Below, one piece after another: positions 1 through 6,627 of a stretch of 15,423 bases of DNA. The notes under the pieces were generated by a model, which was not told the DNA's origin, did no database searches, and saw only the letters and a program-made list of their open reading frames with translations. This DNA is from Candidatus Roizmanbacteria bacterium RIFCSPHIGHO2_01_FULL_39_8 (lineage in GTDB: Bacteria > Patescibacteriota > Microgenomatia > UBA1406 > GWC2-37-13). Positions within the stretch are counted from its first letter, which is position 1, and every line of letters starts with the position of its first letter. Position numbers and translations under genes: made by a program. The DNA is taken from contig MFZI01000004.1 of NCBI GenBank assembly GCA_001789355.1, forward strand, positions 1-15,423, given 5' to 3'.

Positions 1-425
1 GATTTTTCCCCTGGTTCGACTCCATAAACATCGTATCCTTGGCGTTTGGCCTCCTCAAGAAAGAATCCGTTACCGCAGCCAATCTCCAAAAGTCTTCGTC
101 CCGCTGACCTTTGTAACTTGTTACTTGTAACTTGTAACTTTTCTAGTTGATGTAAATAATATCCATAGGTTTCTTTTAAGTTTTCTAGGTGTTCGTCGTA
201 AGTAGTAAAACTTTTTTTGTAAAGCTTCTCGATTTTACTGTACTCAAGTATTGGATTGGAGTAAACTAAACTGCATTTTTTGCATTTCACCATTCGGTAA
301 TGTATCCGGTCGGGAAGTCGGCGAGCGGAGAATATGCGGGAATTGATTTTTTTGATGTCGAAGTTTTCCGGGTAGAGGACAGTATAGTTATCTTTTTCGC
401 AAATCGCACAAACTTGATGTATCAT
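1..425 (-). CDS. SAM-dependent class I methyltransferase with N-terminal zinc-binding motif (C-terminally cut by window edge)
   Basis: The frame runs leftward from an ATG at 425 and is open to base 1, so only the first 141 residues are visible. The N-terminus has two CxxC pairs (C6/C9 and C48/C51), as in the putative zinc-binding domain that precedes many sugar and small-molecule methyltransferases. Residues 112-120 read LLEIGCGNG, the glycine-rich SAM-binding motif I. It is followed by YGVEPGEKS, whose glutamate (E137) sits where the acidic residue that binds the SAM ribose is expected. It diverges from the transketolase genes and probably methylates a sugar or lipid intermediate of the same surface-glycan pathway; the substrate is not readable. 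A GTTACAAG-type repeat array lies inside the gene and encodes the linker KLQVTSNKLQ just before motif I. Confidence 0.85.
   Translation of the reverse strand, partial: MIHQVCAICEKDNYTVLYPENFDIKKINSRIFSARRLPDRIHYRMVKCKKCSLVYSNPILEYSKIEKLYKKSFTTYDEHLENLKETYGYYLHQLEKLQVTSNKLQRSAGRRLLEIGCGNGFFLEEAKRQGYDVYGVEPGEK
111..140. repeat. TTGTAACTTGTTAC-type short repeat array inside the methyltransferase gene
   Basis: Consecutive TTGTAACT/TTGTTACT units fill these 30 bases. The 15-mer at 124-138 is the reverse complement of 4022-4036 in the glycosyltransferase gene at 3829-4527. The two copies are read in different codon phases in their host genes, so the similarity is at the DNA level and not a shared protein motif. 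Confidence 0.7.
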
Positions 426-492
426 AAATAGGATATTGTATACTACTTTAGCTAGGATTTTCGGCAATACGTTTTATATTAGTGAAAATTCC

Positions 493-508
493 TGCCTGCC
501 GGCAGGCA
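493..508. repeat. 16-bp perfect palindrome TGCCTGCCGGCAGGCA
   Basis: The sequence equals its own reverse complement over all 16 bases. It is far more GC-rich than its surroundings and lies just before the likely ATG starts of the transketolase gene. From general familiarity, palindromes of this GCCTGCCGGCAGGC type are highly iterated in Patescibacteria genomes; only one copy is in this window. It could form a hairpin in the leader of the transketolase mRNA. Confidence 0.75.
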
Positions 509-514
509 AGCGCC

Positions 515-1339
515 ATGATTAAAGCCAATTCTATGTTATCGAGGAAGAAAAAAAATTTGAGTAAAGAGTTACGGCTGAAAATAGTAAAACTTGCCTCCAA
601 GGTTCCCTCTGCCCACCCCCACATAGGAAGCTGCATGTCATGTATCGATATGTTAATCCAAACTTTGATTTATGAAATGAAGCCAAGTGATAAATTCATT
701 CTTTCTAAAGGACACGCCTCTTTAGCGCTGTATGTTGTTTTTAATTTTCTAGGTAAAATTTCAGATATTGAGCTTGAAAAAACATATTTTGAGGATGGAA
801 CACAGTTTGGTATTCATACACCAGGTACGTTGCCTAAAGATATTCCTTTAGCTACAGGAAGTCTGGGTCATGGTCTTTCTTTTGCTGCAGGTTTGGCCAA
901 GGGGTTTAAGCTGCTTGGGCAGAATAACCGTAAAGCGTATTGTCTGATGTCAGATGGTGAATGTAACGAAGGAGCGGTTTGGGAGGGAGCTCTTTTTGCA
1001 AGTCATCATAAGTTAGACAATCTGTTTGTCCTGATAGACCGGAATAAGCTTCAAGCTTTTGGAAGAACAAAAGATGTATTGGGTGATGCTGCAAATCCTG
1101 CGAAATGGAGAGCATTCGGGTTTAATGTCATTTCGTGCAACGGTCATAATCTTAAAGAAATCGAAAATAGTTTTAGTCAATTGAGAGCTTTAAATAAGGG
1201 GAAACCAAACCTACTTATTGGTAATACGGTAAGAGGAAAAGGGATAAAAGCGATAGAAAATAAAGTAGTATCGAATTACACAACCGTAGTTGGTGAATTT
1301 TATAAACAAGCGATAGAAGACATCAAGAATATGGACTAG
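515..1339 (+). CDS. Transketolase, N-terminal (TPP-binding) subunit
   Basis: This is the first half of a split transketolase, about 274 aa. Together with the next gene it would form the thiamine-diphosphate enzyme that moves two-carbon ketol units between sugar phosphates in the cytoplasm. The TPP/Mg motif is clear: SDGECNEG (about residues 146-153), then WEGALFASHHKLDNL and IDRN about 27 residues after the SDG. Upstream are SAHPHIGSC in place of the usual GHPG segment, and LSKGHAS and GSLGHGLS, typical of transketolase. A GTG at 482 would add 11 residues, but those codons run through a repeat palindrome (493-508), so the ATG at 515 is preferred; ATG 533 also works. No strong ribosome-binding site is seen at any of the three. 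It may feed pentose or heptose phosphates to the sugar genes downstream, or be the housekeeping enzyme. Confidence 0.9.
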   Translation: MIKANSMLSRKKKNLSKELRLKIVKLASKVPSAHPHIGSCMSCIDMLIQTLIYEMKPSDKFILSKGHASLALYVVFNFLGKISDIELEKTYFEDGTQFGIHTPGTLPKDIPLATGSLGHGLSFAAGLAKGFKLLGQNNRKAYCLMSDGECNEGAVWEGALFASHHKLDNLFVLIDRNKLQAFGRTKDVLGDAANPAKWRAFGFNVISCNGHNLKEIENSFSQLRALNKGKPNLLIGNTVRGKGIKAIENKVVSNYTTVVGEFYKQAIEDIKNMD

Positions 1340-1451
1340 TGCAAAGATCAAAAATCAAAGATCAAAGTCAAGATAAAAGTGTAAAACGTAAAACCAAAGA
1401 TAGTTTTGAGTTAGATTTTGAGATTTGATCTTTGAACTTTGAGTTTTTATT
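1340..1451. repeat. Intergenic repeat with long inverted arms between the transketolase halves
   Basis: The 112-bp spacer is built almost wholly of CAAAGATCAAA-like and TAAAAGTGTAAAACG-like words. TCAAAGATCAAA at 1355-1366 is perfectly complementary to 1424-1435, giving a 12-bp stem that encloses a 57-base loop with further partial pairing. No promoter or T-run terminator is obvious. The spacing is unusual because the flanking genes encode two subunits of one enzyme and would normally be adjacent. Similar purine-rich inverted repeats occur between genes in Patescibacteria (general familiarity, not checked). Confidence 0.6.
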
Positions 1452-2348
1452 ATGAGGTATAAATTTGCCGAAATCTTTGAACAAATAGCTAAGAAAGATA
1501 AGAAAACCGTCTTCATGACCGGTGATCTTGGATTCCATGCCTTTGAAAGGCTAAGAGACAAACTGGGAGAACGATTTATCAACGCGGGAGTAGCAGAACA
1601 CAATATGGTTACTGCAGCGGCCGGAATGGCATATGCTGGACTTAAGCCGTGGATCTACAGTATTGCTCCGTTTGTGACGATAAAAGTTCTTGAAGAAATT
1701 AGAAACGATATCTGTCTTCCTAATTACAACGTAAAGATAATCGGATTAGGGGGAGGGTACGATTACGGAATTGCAGGCCCCACTCATCATGCAATCAACG
1801 ATGTTGGAATTATGATGACCCTCCCCAATATGAGAATATATACGCCTGGTTTTGCAGAACACATCGCACCTATAATAACAAAATTAAATAAAGAATCCGG
1901 CCCAACCTATCTCCGATTAACCAAGGCTGAACCATTAAATATAAAGATACCACAATATACCTCGCTGCAAAGAATTATAAGAGGAGATAAGGTCGTGGTT
2001 GTTGTTTTAGGGTCAATTATTAATAAAGTTTTGCCTGCCATTCAAGGTTTGAGCAGGAAAAATAGTGTTGATCTTTGGCTTGTTTCAGAGCTCCCCTTTA
2101 ATTTGACTAAGGAACTAAAAACGTCATTGCAGAAAACTTCGAATATCGTCGTAGTTGAAGAGCATGTAAAAACTGGAGGTCTTGGTGACTATTTTCAACA
2201 TCTTTTAGTAGAAAGCAAAATTTACCCTAAAAAGTATAGACATCTTCATTCAAGGGGCTATATTTCTCATCGTTATGGAAGCAGAGACTTTTATTTGAAA
2301 GAAAATAAGCTTGATCGGGAGAGTTTGAAAAAAGAATTATCAACATAA
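1452..2348 (+). CDS. Transketolase, C-terminal (pyrimidine-binding) subunit
   Basis: This is the second half of the split transketolase, 298 aa, with the pyrimidine-binding domain first and the transketolase C-terminal domain after about residue 180. The motif GVAEHNM includes E49, the conserved glutamate that activates the aminopyrimidine ring of TPP. GPTHHAINDVG and the segment MTLPNMRIYTPG are also standard in this half. The C-terminal part has the alternating strand pattern of the family (VVVVVLGS, VVVEEHVKTGGLG). The ATG at 1452 follows a T-rich stretch without a clear Shine-Dalgarno site. It lies 112 bp after the N-terminal subunit, separated by an inverted-repeat element, and is probably co-transcribed with it. 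Confidence 0.9.
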   Translation: MRYKFAEIFEQIAKKDKKTVFMTGDLGFHAFERLRDKLGERFINAGVAEHNMVTAAAGMAYAGLKPWIYSIAPFVTIKVLEEIRNDICLPNYNVKIIGLGGGYDYGIAGPTHHAINDVGIMMTLPNMRIYTPGFAEHIAPIITKLNKESGPTYLRLTKAEPLNIKIPQYTSLQRIIRGDKVVVVVLGSIINKVLPAIQGLSRKNSVDLWLVSELPFNLTKELKTSLQKTSNIVVVEEHVKTGGLGDYFQHLLVESKIYPKKYRHLHSRGYISHRYGSRDFYLKENKLDRESLKKELST

Positions 2349-2441
2349 TATATGACTTATACCACTCCTCCCGTTTAAAAAAATACAAGAGAGGAGAGCC
2401 CGAAGTTTCTTAATTTAGATTGTTGCAGCAGAATAAATTTG
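2349..2441. other. Intergenic spacer between transketolase and epimerase genes
   Basis: These 93 bases hold no gene. A weak inverted pair CTCCTC (2365-2370) and GAGGAG (2391-2396) flanks an A-rich loop, but no T-run follows, so a terminator is not supported. No clear ribosome-binding site precedes the next start. Confidence 0.4.
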
Positions 2442-3410
2442 ATGATAGACGTGAAACATACATCCAAAGAAATCGAAAAAATATCGGGACCGATAGCGAT
2501 TTTTGGAGCTGGAGGCTTTGTAGGATTCAATTTGCTTTGGGACTTTTTAGGTTACCGAAAAGATATATTTGGAATTTTTTCTGAACCAAAAAAAAATTGG
2601 AGAATTAAAATGAAACCCCCTCCCCCACCAAACGTCGTTAAATGTAATATTTTAGAGAAGAGGTCACTGCAAGAATTCATCAATACATATAAACCAAAGA
2701 CTATATTTAATCTTGCCGCCTACGGTGCCTACTCTACTCAAAAAGATATTGATATGATCTATCAAACAAATTTCAATTCTACGTATGCAATAATAGAGGA
2801 ATTGAAGAAGTATGGTTTTTCTGCCTATATCCATGCAGGCTCGCAGTCCGAATACGGCTTGAATAGCTCTGGCCCGTCAGAACAAGATAAGCTGATCCCC
2901 AACAGCCACTACGCTATCTCAAAAACTGCTGATTATTACCTTCTCAAATACTATGGTAAGATAGAGAAACTCCCGGTCGTTCACGTGCGACTCTATTCGG
3001 TCTATGGCCCTTGGGAAGATCCAAGTAGGCTTATTCCAACTTTGATCTCACACGTAAAAAAAGGAAAACTTCCCCCGTTTGTCGACCCAAATATTTCCAG
3101 AGATTTTGTCTATATCGATGACGTCATCAAAGCATTAGTAATTATAACTCTTCAGATGGGAAGCCCGATCTATGGTGAAGCGTTTAATATTGCTTCAGGA
3201 AAAAAAACAACTATCAAAGAACTGGCCTATCTTACTAAGAGGATATTTAATCTTAAAAAAGAACCGGAGTTTGCCAAGATGAAAAATCGAGCCTGGGATC
3301 TTAAAGAATGGTATGGAAATCCTGAAAAAATAGAAAAATTAATAGGTTGGAAAGCGACGACATTTCTTCCAGAAGGATTAAAGAAATTCAGCGAATTTAA
3401 GGTAAAATGA
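2442..3410 (+). CDS. NAD-dependent sugar epimerase/dehydratase (extended SDR family)
   Basis: The 322-aa product is an extended short-chain dehydrogenase/reductase that probably acts on a nucleotide sugar in the cytoplasm. The Rossmann motif GAGGFVG is at residues 22-28, NLAAYGAY at 90-97, GSQSEYG at 133-139 supplies the serine region, and YAISK (Y157, K161) is the catalytic YxxxK pair. RLYSVYGPWE and SRDFVYIDDV, typical of nucleotide-sugar epimerases and dehydratases, follow. ATG 2442 is taken as the start; a TTG lies one codon earlier. An odd run of five prolines (about residues 59-63) sits between early strands. Location beside a transketolase pair and a glycosyltransferase fits synthesis of an envelope sugar. 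Whether it is a 4,6-dehydratase, a reductase or an epimerase cannot be told from sequence alone. Confidence 0.88.
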   Translation: MIDVKHTSKEIEKISGPIAIFGAGGFVGFNLLWDFLGYRKDIFGIFSEPKKNWRIKMKPPPPPNVVKCNILEKRSLQEFINTYKPKTIFNLAAYGAYSTQKDIDMIYQTNFNSTYAIIEELKKYGFSAYIHAGSQSEYGLNSSGPSEQDKLIPNSHYAISKTADYYLLKYYGKIEKLPVVHVRLYSVYGPWEDPSRLIPTLISHVKKGKLPPFVDPNISRDFVYIDDVIKALVIITLQMGSPIYGEAFNIASGKKTTIKELAYLTKRIFNLKKEPEFAKMKNRAWDLKEWYGNPEKIEKLIGWKATTFLPEGLKKFSEFKVK

Positions 3411-3413
3411 AAT

Positions 3414-3815
3414 ATGCATGAGAAGTTTCGAATCATAGCGGCACATATTTCTTACGCCGTCGGAACAGCGTGGGCATTTATCATAGCTATTTCGATTATT
3501 ATTGTATGGGCGGTCACGGGTCCCATTTTTCATTTTTCAGACAAATGGCAGCTTATCATCAATACGGCAACCACAATCACTACTTTTCTTATGGTGTTCG
3601 TGATTCAAAACACTCAAAATCGGGATGGGAGAGCAGTTCAGATAAAGCTCGATGAATTGATTCGAGCTGTAAGGGGAGCTCGGAACGAACTGGTTGATAT
3701 CGAAGAGATATCAGACGAGGAATTGGAGAAACTTCATCAGGAATTCCAAAAACTTCATGAACACTACGCAAATGCGCTCGAAAAACGCCGCAAAAAAAAA
3801 GGATTAGGACTATGA
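3414..3815 (+). CDS. Low-affinity iron permease family protein (two-helix membrane protein)
   Basis: This 133-aa inner-membrane protein matches the small bacterial members of the low-affinity iron permease family (the family of yeast Fet4). It has two hydrophobic helices (about 9-33 and 42-64). The signature between and after them is WAVTGP, FSDKWQLIINT, TTITTFLMVFVIQNTQNRD and KLDELIRA. A charged, probably coiled-coil tail (about 75-130) ends in a lysine/arginine-rich stretch. The ATG at 3414 is only four bases after the epimerase stop, so it is in the same transcript. Direct iron transport by such a short protein is unproven, and its position inside a glycan gene row is unexplained; it may be a hitchhiker or may modulate the membrane. 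Confidence 0.85.
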   Translation: MHEKFRIIAAHISYAVGTAWAFIIAISIIIVWAVTGPIFHFSDKWQLIINTATTITTFLMVFVIQNTQNRDGRAVQIKLDELIRAVRGARNELVDIEEISDEELEKLHQEFQKLHEHYANALEKRRKKKGLGL

Positions 3816-3828
3816 TAAACTTGATAGG

Positions 3829-4527
3829 ATGAAACCAGACTTTTCAATTGTTTTTCCTGTCATGAATCAGGAGGATCATATTGAAAAAGTAATCCGATCA
3901 TATCACAGGGAATTGACGAAACGAAACTTTTCCTTCGAACTCATAGCTGTCGTAAATTGTAGTCATGATAGGAGCTATGAAGTATGTTCGAAAGTCGCAA
4001 AAGAAATGTTACATGTTATATGTTACAAGTTACAAGGTTGTGGGTATGGATTGGGTATCCTCCATGGATTAAAAAAGGCGAACGGAAAATATCTCTGCTA
4101 TCTCAACTGCGCCAGGATTCACCCGGACGAACTTGTTAAGTCTCTCAAAAATTTTCTTACCGATTCTGCAGTGATAGTACACGGTGTTCGTCAGGAGCGA
4201 GAAGATGAAAAAAGAAAAATTGGCTCTCTTCTCTACAATAGCTTTTGTAGAATTGTTTTTACTATCCCCAATCGTGATATTAATGGAAATCCAAATGTAT
4301 TTAATAGAGAGACGTATGATAGATTGAAATTGCGATTTACCGATAGCATGATTGACTTAGAGCTACTCGAAAAAGCAAGAAAGAGTAAGATTCCGGTTGT
4401 CGAAACTCCGATCTATGATTATTCTCGTCACGGGGGCAGGTCAACCACAACATTTAAAACGGTATTCAGACTGATGAAAGAGGCATTTAGATATTGGCTA
4501 AAAACGAGATTGTTCGAATCATCTTGA
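3829..4527 (+). CDS. Family 2 glycosyltransferase, DPM1-like, with altered metal-binding motif
   Basis: The 232-aa protein has the GT-A layout of dolichyl/polyprenyl-phosphate sugar transferases: FSIVFPVMNQEDHIEKVI at the N-terminus, GYGLGILHGLKKANGKYLCYL at about 72-92, GVRQERED, and IPNRDINGNPNVF followed by ETPIYDYSRHGGRST. It probably transfers a sugar from a nucleotide donor to a polyprenyl phosphate or a related acceptor at the cytoplasmic face, making a donor for GT-C enzymes such as those encoded next to it. There is no C-terminal membrane helix. Two usual acidic sites are changed: the DGSxD position reads NCSHD (43-47), and the DxD region reads LNCARIHPD (92-100). The segment HVICYKLQG (62-70) is encoded by a GTTACAAG-type DNA repeat. 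The gene follows the iron permease gene by 13 bp. Activity is therefore uncertain. Confidence 0.85.
   Translation: MKPDFSIVFPVMNQEDHIEKVIRSYHRELTKRNFSFELIAVVNCSHDRSYEVCSKVAKEMLHVICYKLQGCGYGLGILHGLKKANGKYLCYLNCARIHPDELVKSLKNFLTDSAVIVHGVRQEREDEKRKIGSLLYNSFCRIVFTIPNRDINGNPNVFNRETYDRLKLRFTDSMIDLELLEKARKSKIPVVETPIYDYSRHGGRSTTTFKTVFRLMKEAFRYWLKTRLFESS
4007..4037. repeat. TGTTACA-type short tandem repeat inside the family 2 glycosyltransferase gene
   Basis: Units TGTTACA, TGTTATA and TGTTACAAGTTACAAGG follow one another. The 15-mer at 4022-4036 recurs on the opposite strand at 124-138 within the methyltransferase gene, in another codon phase. In the protein the repeat encodes part of the segment before the GYG motif. 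Confidence 0.6.
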
Positions 4528-4536
4528 AGCCTTATT

Positions 4537-4555
4537 TGCAACCGGGTCGGTTGCA
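4537..4555. terminator. Short hairpin between convergent genes, possible bidirectional terminator
   Basis: TGCAACCG and CGGTTGCA form a perfect 8-bp stem around a GGT loop in the 45-bp gap between the convergent glycosyltransferase (ends 4527) and paralogue A (ends 4573). Neither side has a convincing T-run, so termination here is only suggested by position. Confidence 0.4.
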
Positions 4556-4572
4556 TATTGGGCCCTACAATG

Positions 4573-6627
4573 CTATCTTTCGGCGATACAGAGTTGTCTT
4601 GTGCAAACGATAGGAACATATTTTGCTCCACAGCCTTTTTCTAGCTCATCTAAAATAAGATTAAGATTGAAGGAAACTCCGATAAAAGGAGTGTAACTTG
4701 GACATTTCCCCACAACAGAACAATCAATCGCGATTCGTTTCGGGCAAAGGATAACAGCTTTTTTTACTGCGAAATTAAGATCTTCAGGTAGATCAATACC
4801 CATGATTGGATTGGCAGCTAGAAGATTTTTTTTCTTTATCGCATAAAACAGATATGAGTCATCGACTGACAAAATGATTATTTCATCTTCTTTTATGTGC
4901 TTTTTTATAAGTGAGAACTCATCACTATATCTCTTATTAACGATTTCTTTGACTTCGGACCTAAAAATACGTCCCGACCGTAAGCGATCAACTTTGGTTA
5001 AAATCATCTCGGTTAAAGTATACGAACGTTCGTATGATGGAAATACCACGAACGTTATAAATAAACAAATAACAAGCAAAAGTTTTATCTTTACCGACTT
5101 TACTTGAGAAAAAAATATTCCTATAAATATAAAAACGGTAAGAAGGGGAAAGATAGAAATGTGGAAAAGATTGTGCGGATGACTTCTCCCCACAAAGTAG
5201 ATAGAGGCAAAAAGAGAAAGATTAGCTGAAAAGAGAAGAATTATATCATGTAGATTCTGCCCTGAAATTCCTTCCCGCAAGTGTTCGACAGGCGGTGAAT
5301 ATCGCCTGATCTGCGCGCTTGCAGGATCCCCTCCTTTCGTGTCACCTACATGATCTGCATGCTTTATATGTTTTGTAAAGAAGTAGATAATTGAGGCGAA
5401 GTAGATAAGAGGGACGAACCAGAAATAGGTTCTTGTTGCCATTGGGATAAGGGACAAGCCTAAAACTGCATGTTTTTGAAAACTGTACATAATACTAATT
5501 ATGTCTACGAATTGGTAACCAAGCACGAGATGGAACGTATTAACAATAAGCAATGCAAGAAGAAAAATGATCATGAATTTCAGAATTGATTTTAAAAAAG
5601 AAATGAGGTTGATTTGACCAATGAGGAGAAGAATCCCGATTGATGCTAGATAAGCGCAGATCATCGCTACTCCCACATCCACCATAAACAAACTAAGAAG
5701 AGACAGGACCGCCATGAAAAAAATTGAGTTTAACTTTTTTGTTTTGGAAAGAAGTAACAAGAGGATAATCATGGGAAACCAGCGAAGAGGTCCTGTTTGG
5801 GGAATGACCGAGGGAAGATGCGAAAGGGAAAAATAGTTCAAAGTGACCACCGATACCAATCCTAATGTAGCAAACAGGGTGGATTTACCGACTTTTTTAA
5901 TCAGGTAAAAAATCGCAGCATACTGGAAAACATACAAAAGCCAAACGATTAGGGGAAGATAGAAAAGAGACATATTTAGTTTTTGTAGCATTCCTAAAAA
6001 ATCGATCGTTAAAAAACCATAGCGCGAAAGTACGTCGGTATAGACAGTCTTTCCCATCGCTACTTCAAAGGAGGGCCCAAGAAAGTATTCATAATCATGA
6101 CCGGCCATGGGAAAACCAGCATCAAAAGTTACCACCAAAAGAACAGCGAATATAAAAACAAATGTCAACATCTTCTTGTTTTTTAGTTTTTCCAGCAAAG
6201 CTAATAAGTGGCTCATACTCATCACTAAAAAAGTGGCAATTAGGTATAAAAAGATGGTGAGGATATATATAGTATGGTTTGATCTGGGAGGATAAGGGTC
6301 AAATTCACGCGCCATGGGATACGTTCCTATAAAAAAGATGAACACCAGAGCTAATACTGAAACAAAAAAAATTTTGATATGAGTAGGGAGTGAAGAAAAA
6401 CGCGGTTTATATTTTGAGAAGAGAAAAATAGTGAGGATAAAAAGTGCCATCAAAACAAGATAGAGAGATATCTCAAAAGGTTCGGGTTCTGATTGCACCC
6501 ACAGAAATGAAGTATTTATTTTTGCCGGGTAAAGACGATTTAAAAATACAAGGACTTTGGTATAGAGCAAAATCCAGAGGTCAGTAACCAATAAGGCAGC
6601 CAAAGAAATATCAAGGAGTAGATACAT
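4573..6627 (-). CDS. Paralogue A: large polytopic GT-C-like membrane protein with six-cysteine C-terminal domain
   Basis: The 684-aa protein has about a dozen membrane helices and a C-terminal domain (from about residue 540) that is probably extracytoplasmic. A membrane block of about 170 residues precedes GHDYEYFLGP (D178), which resembles the first outer loop of GT-C glycosyltransferases where the catalytic Asp lies. GKTVYTDVLSRYGFL, QTGPLRWFP and VGRSHPHNLFHISIFPL follow. The tail has ILSVDDSYLFY and six Cys (628, 636, 642, 666, 675, 680) matching paralogues B, C and D. Likely role: transfer of a lipid-linked sugar or a polymer step outside the membrane. The ATG at 6627 is the only start after an in-frame stop; no Shine-Dalgarno site is seen, but TAAAAT lies 6 bases before the ATG, compatible with leaderless expression. 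The gene is a mosaic of C-identical and D-identical tracts. No small partner gene sits upstream. Confidence 0.8.
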   Translation of the reverse strand: MYLLLDISLAALLVTDLWILLYTKVLVFLNRLYPAKINTSFLWVQSEPEPFEISLYLVLMALFILTIFLFSKYKPRFSSLPTHIKIFFVSVLALVFIFFIGTYPMAREFDPYPPRSNHTIYILTIFLYLIATFLVMSMSHLLALLEKLKNKKMLTFVFIFAVLLVVTFDAGFPMAGHDYEYFLGPSFEVAMGKTVYTDVLSRYGFLTIDFLGMLQKLNMSLFYLPLIVWLLYVFQYAAIFYLIKKVGKSTLFATLGLVSVVTLNYFSLSHLPSVIPQTGPLRWFPMIILLLLLSKTKKLNSIFFMAVLSLLSLFMVDVGVAMICAYLASIGILLLIGQINLISFLKSILKFMIIFLLALLIVNTFHLVLGYQFVDIISIMYSFQKHAVLGLSLIPMATRTYFWFVPLIYFASIIYFFTKHIKHADHVGDTKGGDPASAQIRRYSPPVEHLREGISGQNLHDIILLFSANLSLFASIYFVGRSHPHNLFHISIFPLLTVFIFIGIFFSQVKSVKIKLLLVICLFITFVVFPSYERSYTLTEMILTKVDRLRSGRIFRSEVKEIVNKRYSDEFSLIKKHIKEDEIIILSVDDSYLFYAIKKKNLLAANPIMGIDLPEDLNFAVKKAVILCPKRIAIDCSVVGKCPSYTPFIGVSFNLNLILDELEKGCGAKYVPIVCTRQLCIAER
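5116..5214. repeat. 99-bp tract in A identical to 14100-14198 in D
   Basis: Every base matches the copy in D, and identity stops at a single base on each side (5115 and 5215). It encodes the VGRSHPHNLFHISIFPLL region. The matching part of C differs at many positions, so the tract points to recent gene conversion between A and D. Confidence 0.9.
5201..5430. repeat. 230-bp tract in A identical to 11351-11580 in C
   Basis: All 230 bases match C, whereas sequence just outside (5200 and 5431) is different. The tract covers one hydrophilic loop with its repeat-like insert and parts of the two flanking helices. It overlaps the D-identical tract by 14 bases (5201-5214). Confidence 0.93.
5245..5354. 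mobile_element. MITE-like 110-bp insert with 9-bp terminal inverted repeats (copy in A)
   Basis: ATCATGTAG (5245-5253) and CTACATGAT (5346-5354) are exact inverted repeats around a comparatively GC-rich core. The core holds a hairpin at 5289-5308 with an 8-bp stem (CAGGCGGT/ATCGCCTG, one G-T pair) and a GAAT loop. Protein alignment with paralogue B shows the segment is extra: it adds about 35-40 hydrophilic residues, including GDTKGGDPASAQIRRYSPP, to a short loop. No transposase and no clear target duplication is seen, so mobility is inferred. Confidence 0.55.
6613..6618 (+). promoter_or_regulatory. Shine-Dalgarno site AAGGAG deciding a TTG start
   Basis: AAGGAG lies 8 bases before the TTG at 6627, an ideal spacing, while the later in-frame ATG at 6681 has no such site. 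It lies within the first codons of paralogue A on the opposite strand. Confidence 0.6.

Noticed and set aside
111..140. Short repeats considered as a CRISPR array
   Set aside because: Units are about 7-8 bp, contiguous, without spacers, and lie inside a coding gene.
435..467. Promoter in the divergent region before the methyltransferase (TACAAT with an upstream TTGCCG)
   Set aside because: The spacing between the two boxes is about 21 bases, too long to support a sigma-70 promoter.
448..636. Minus-strand open frame across the transketolase start
   Set aside because: It is antisense to a well-supported gene and includes the repeat palindrome; no family motif or ribosome-binding site.
2365..2396. 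CTCCTC...GAGGAG inverted pair as a terminator after transketolase
   Set aside because: Only a 6-bp stem with a 20-base loop and no T-run.
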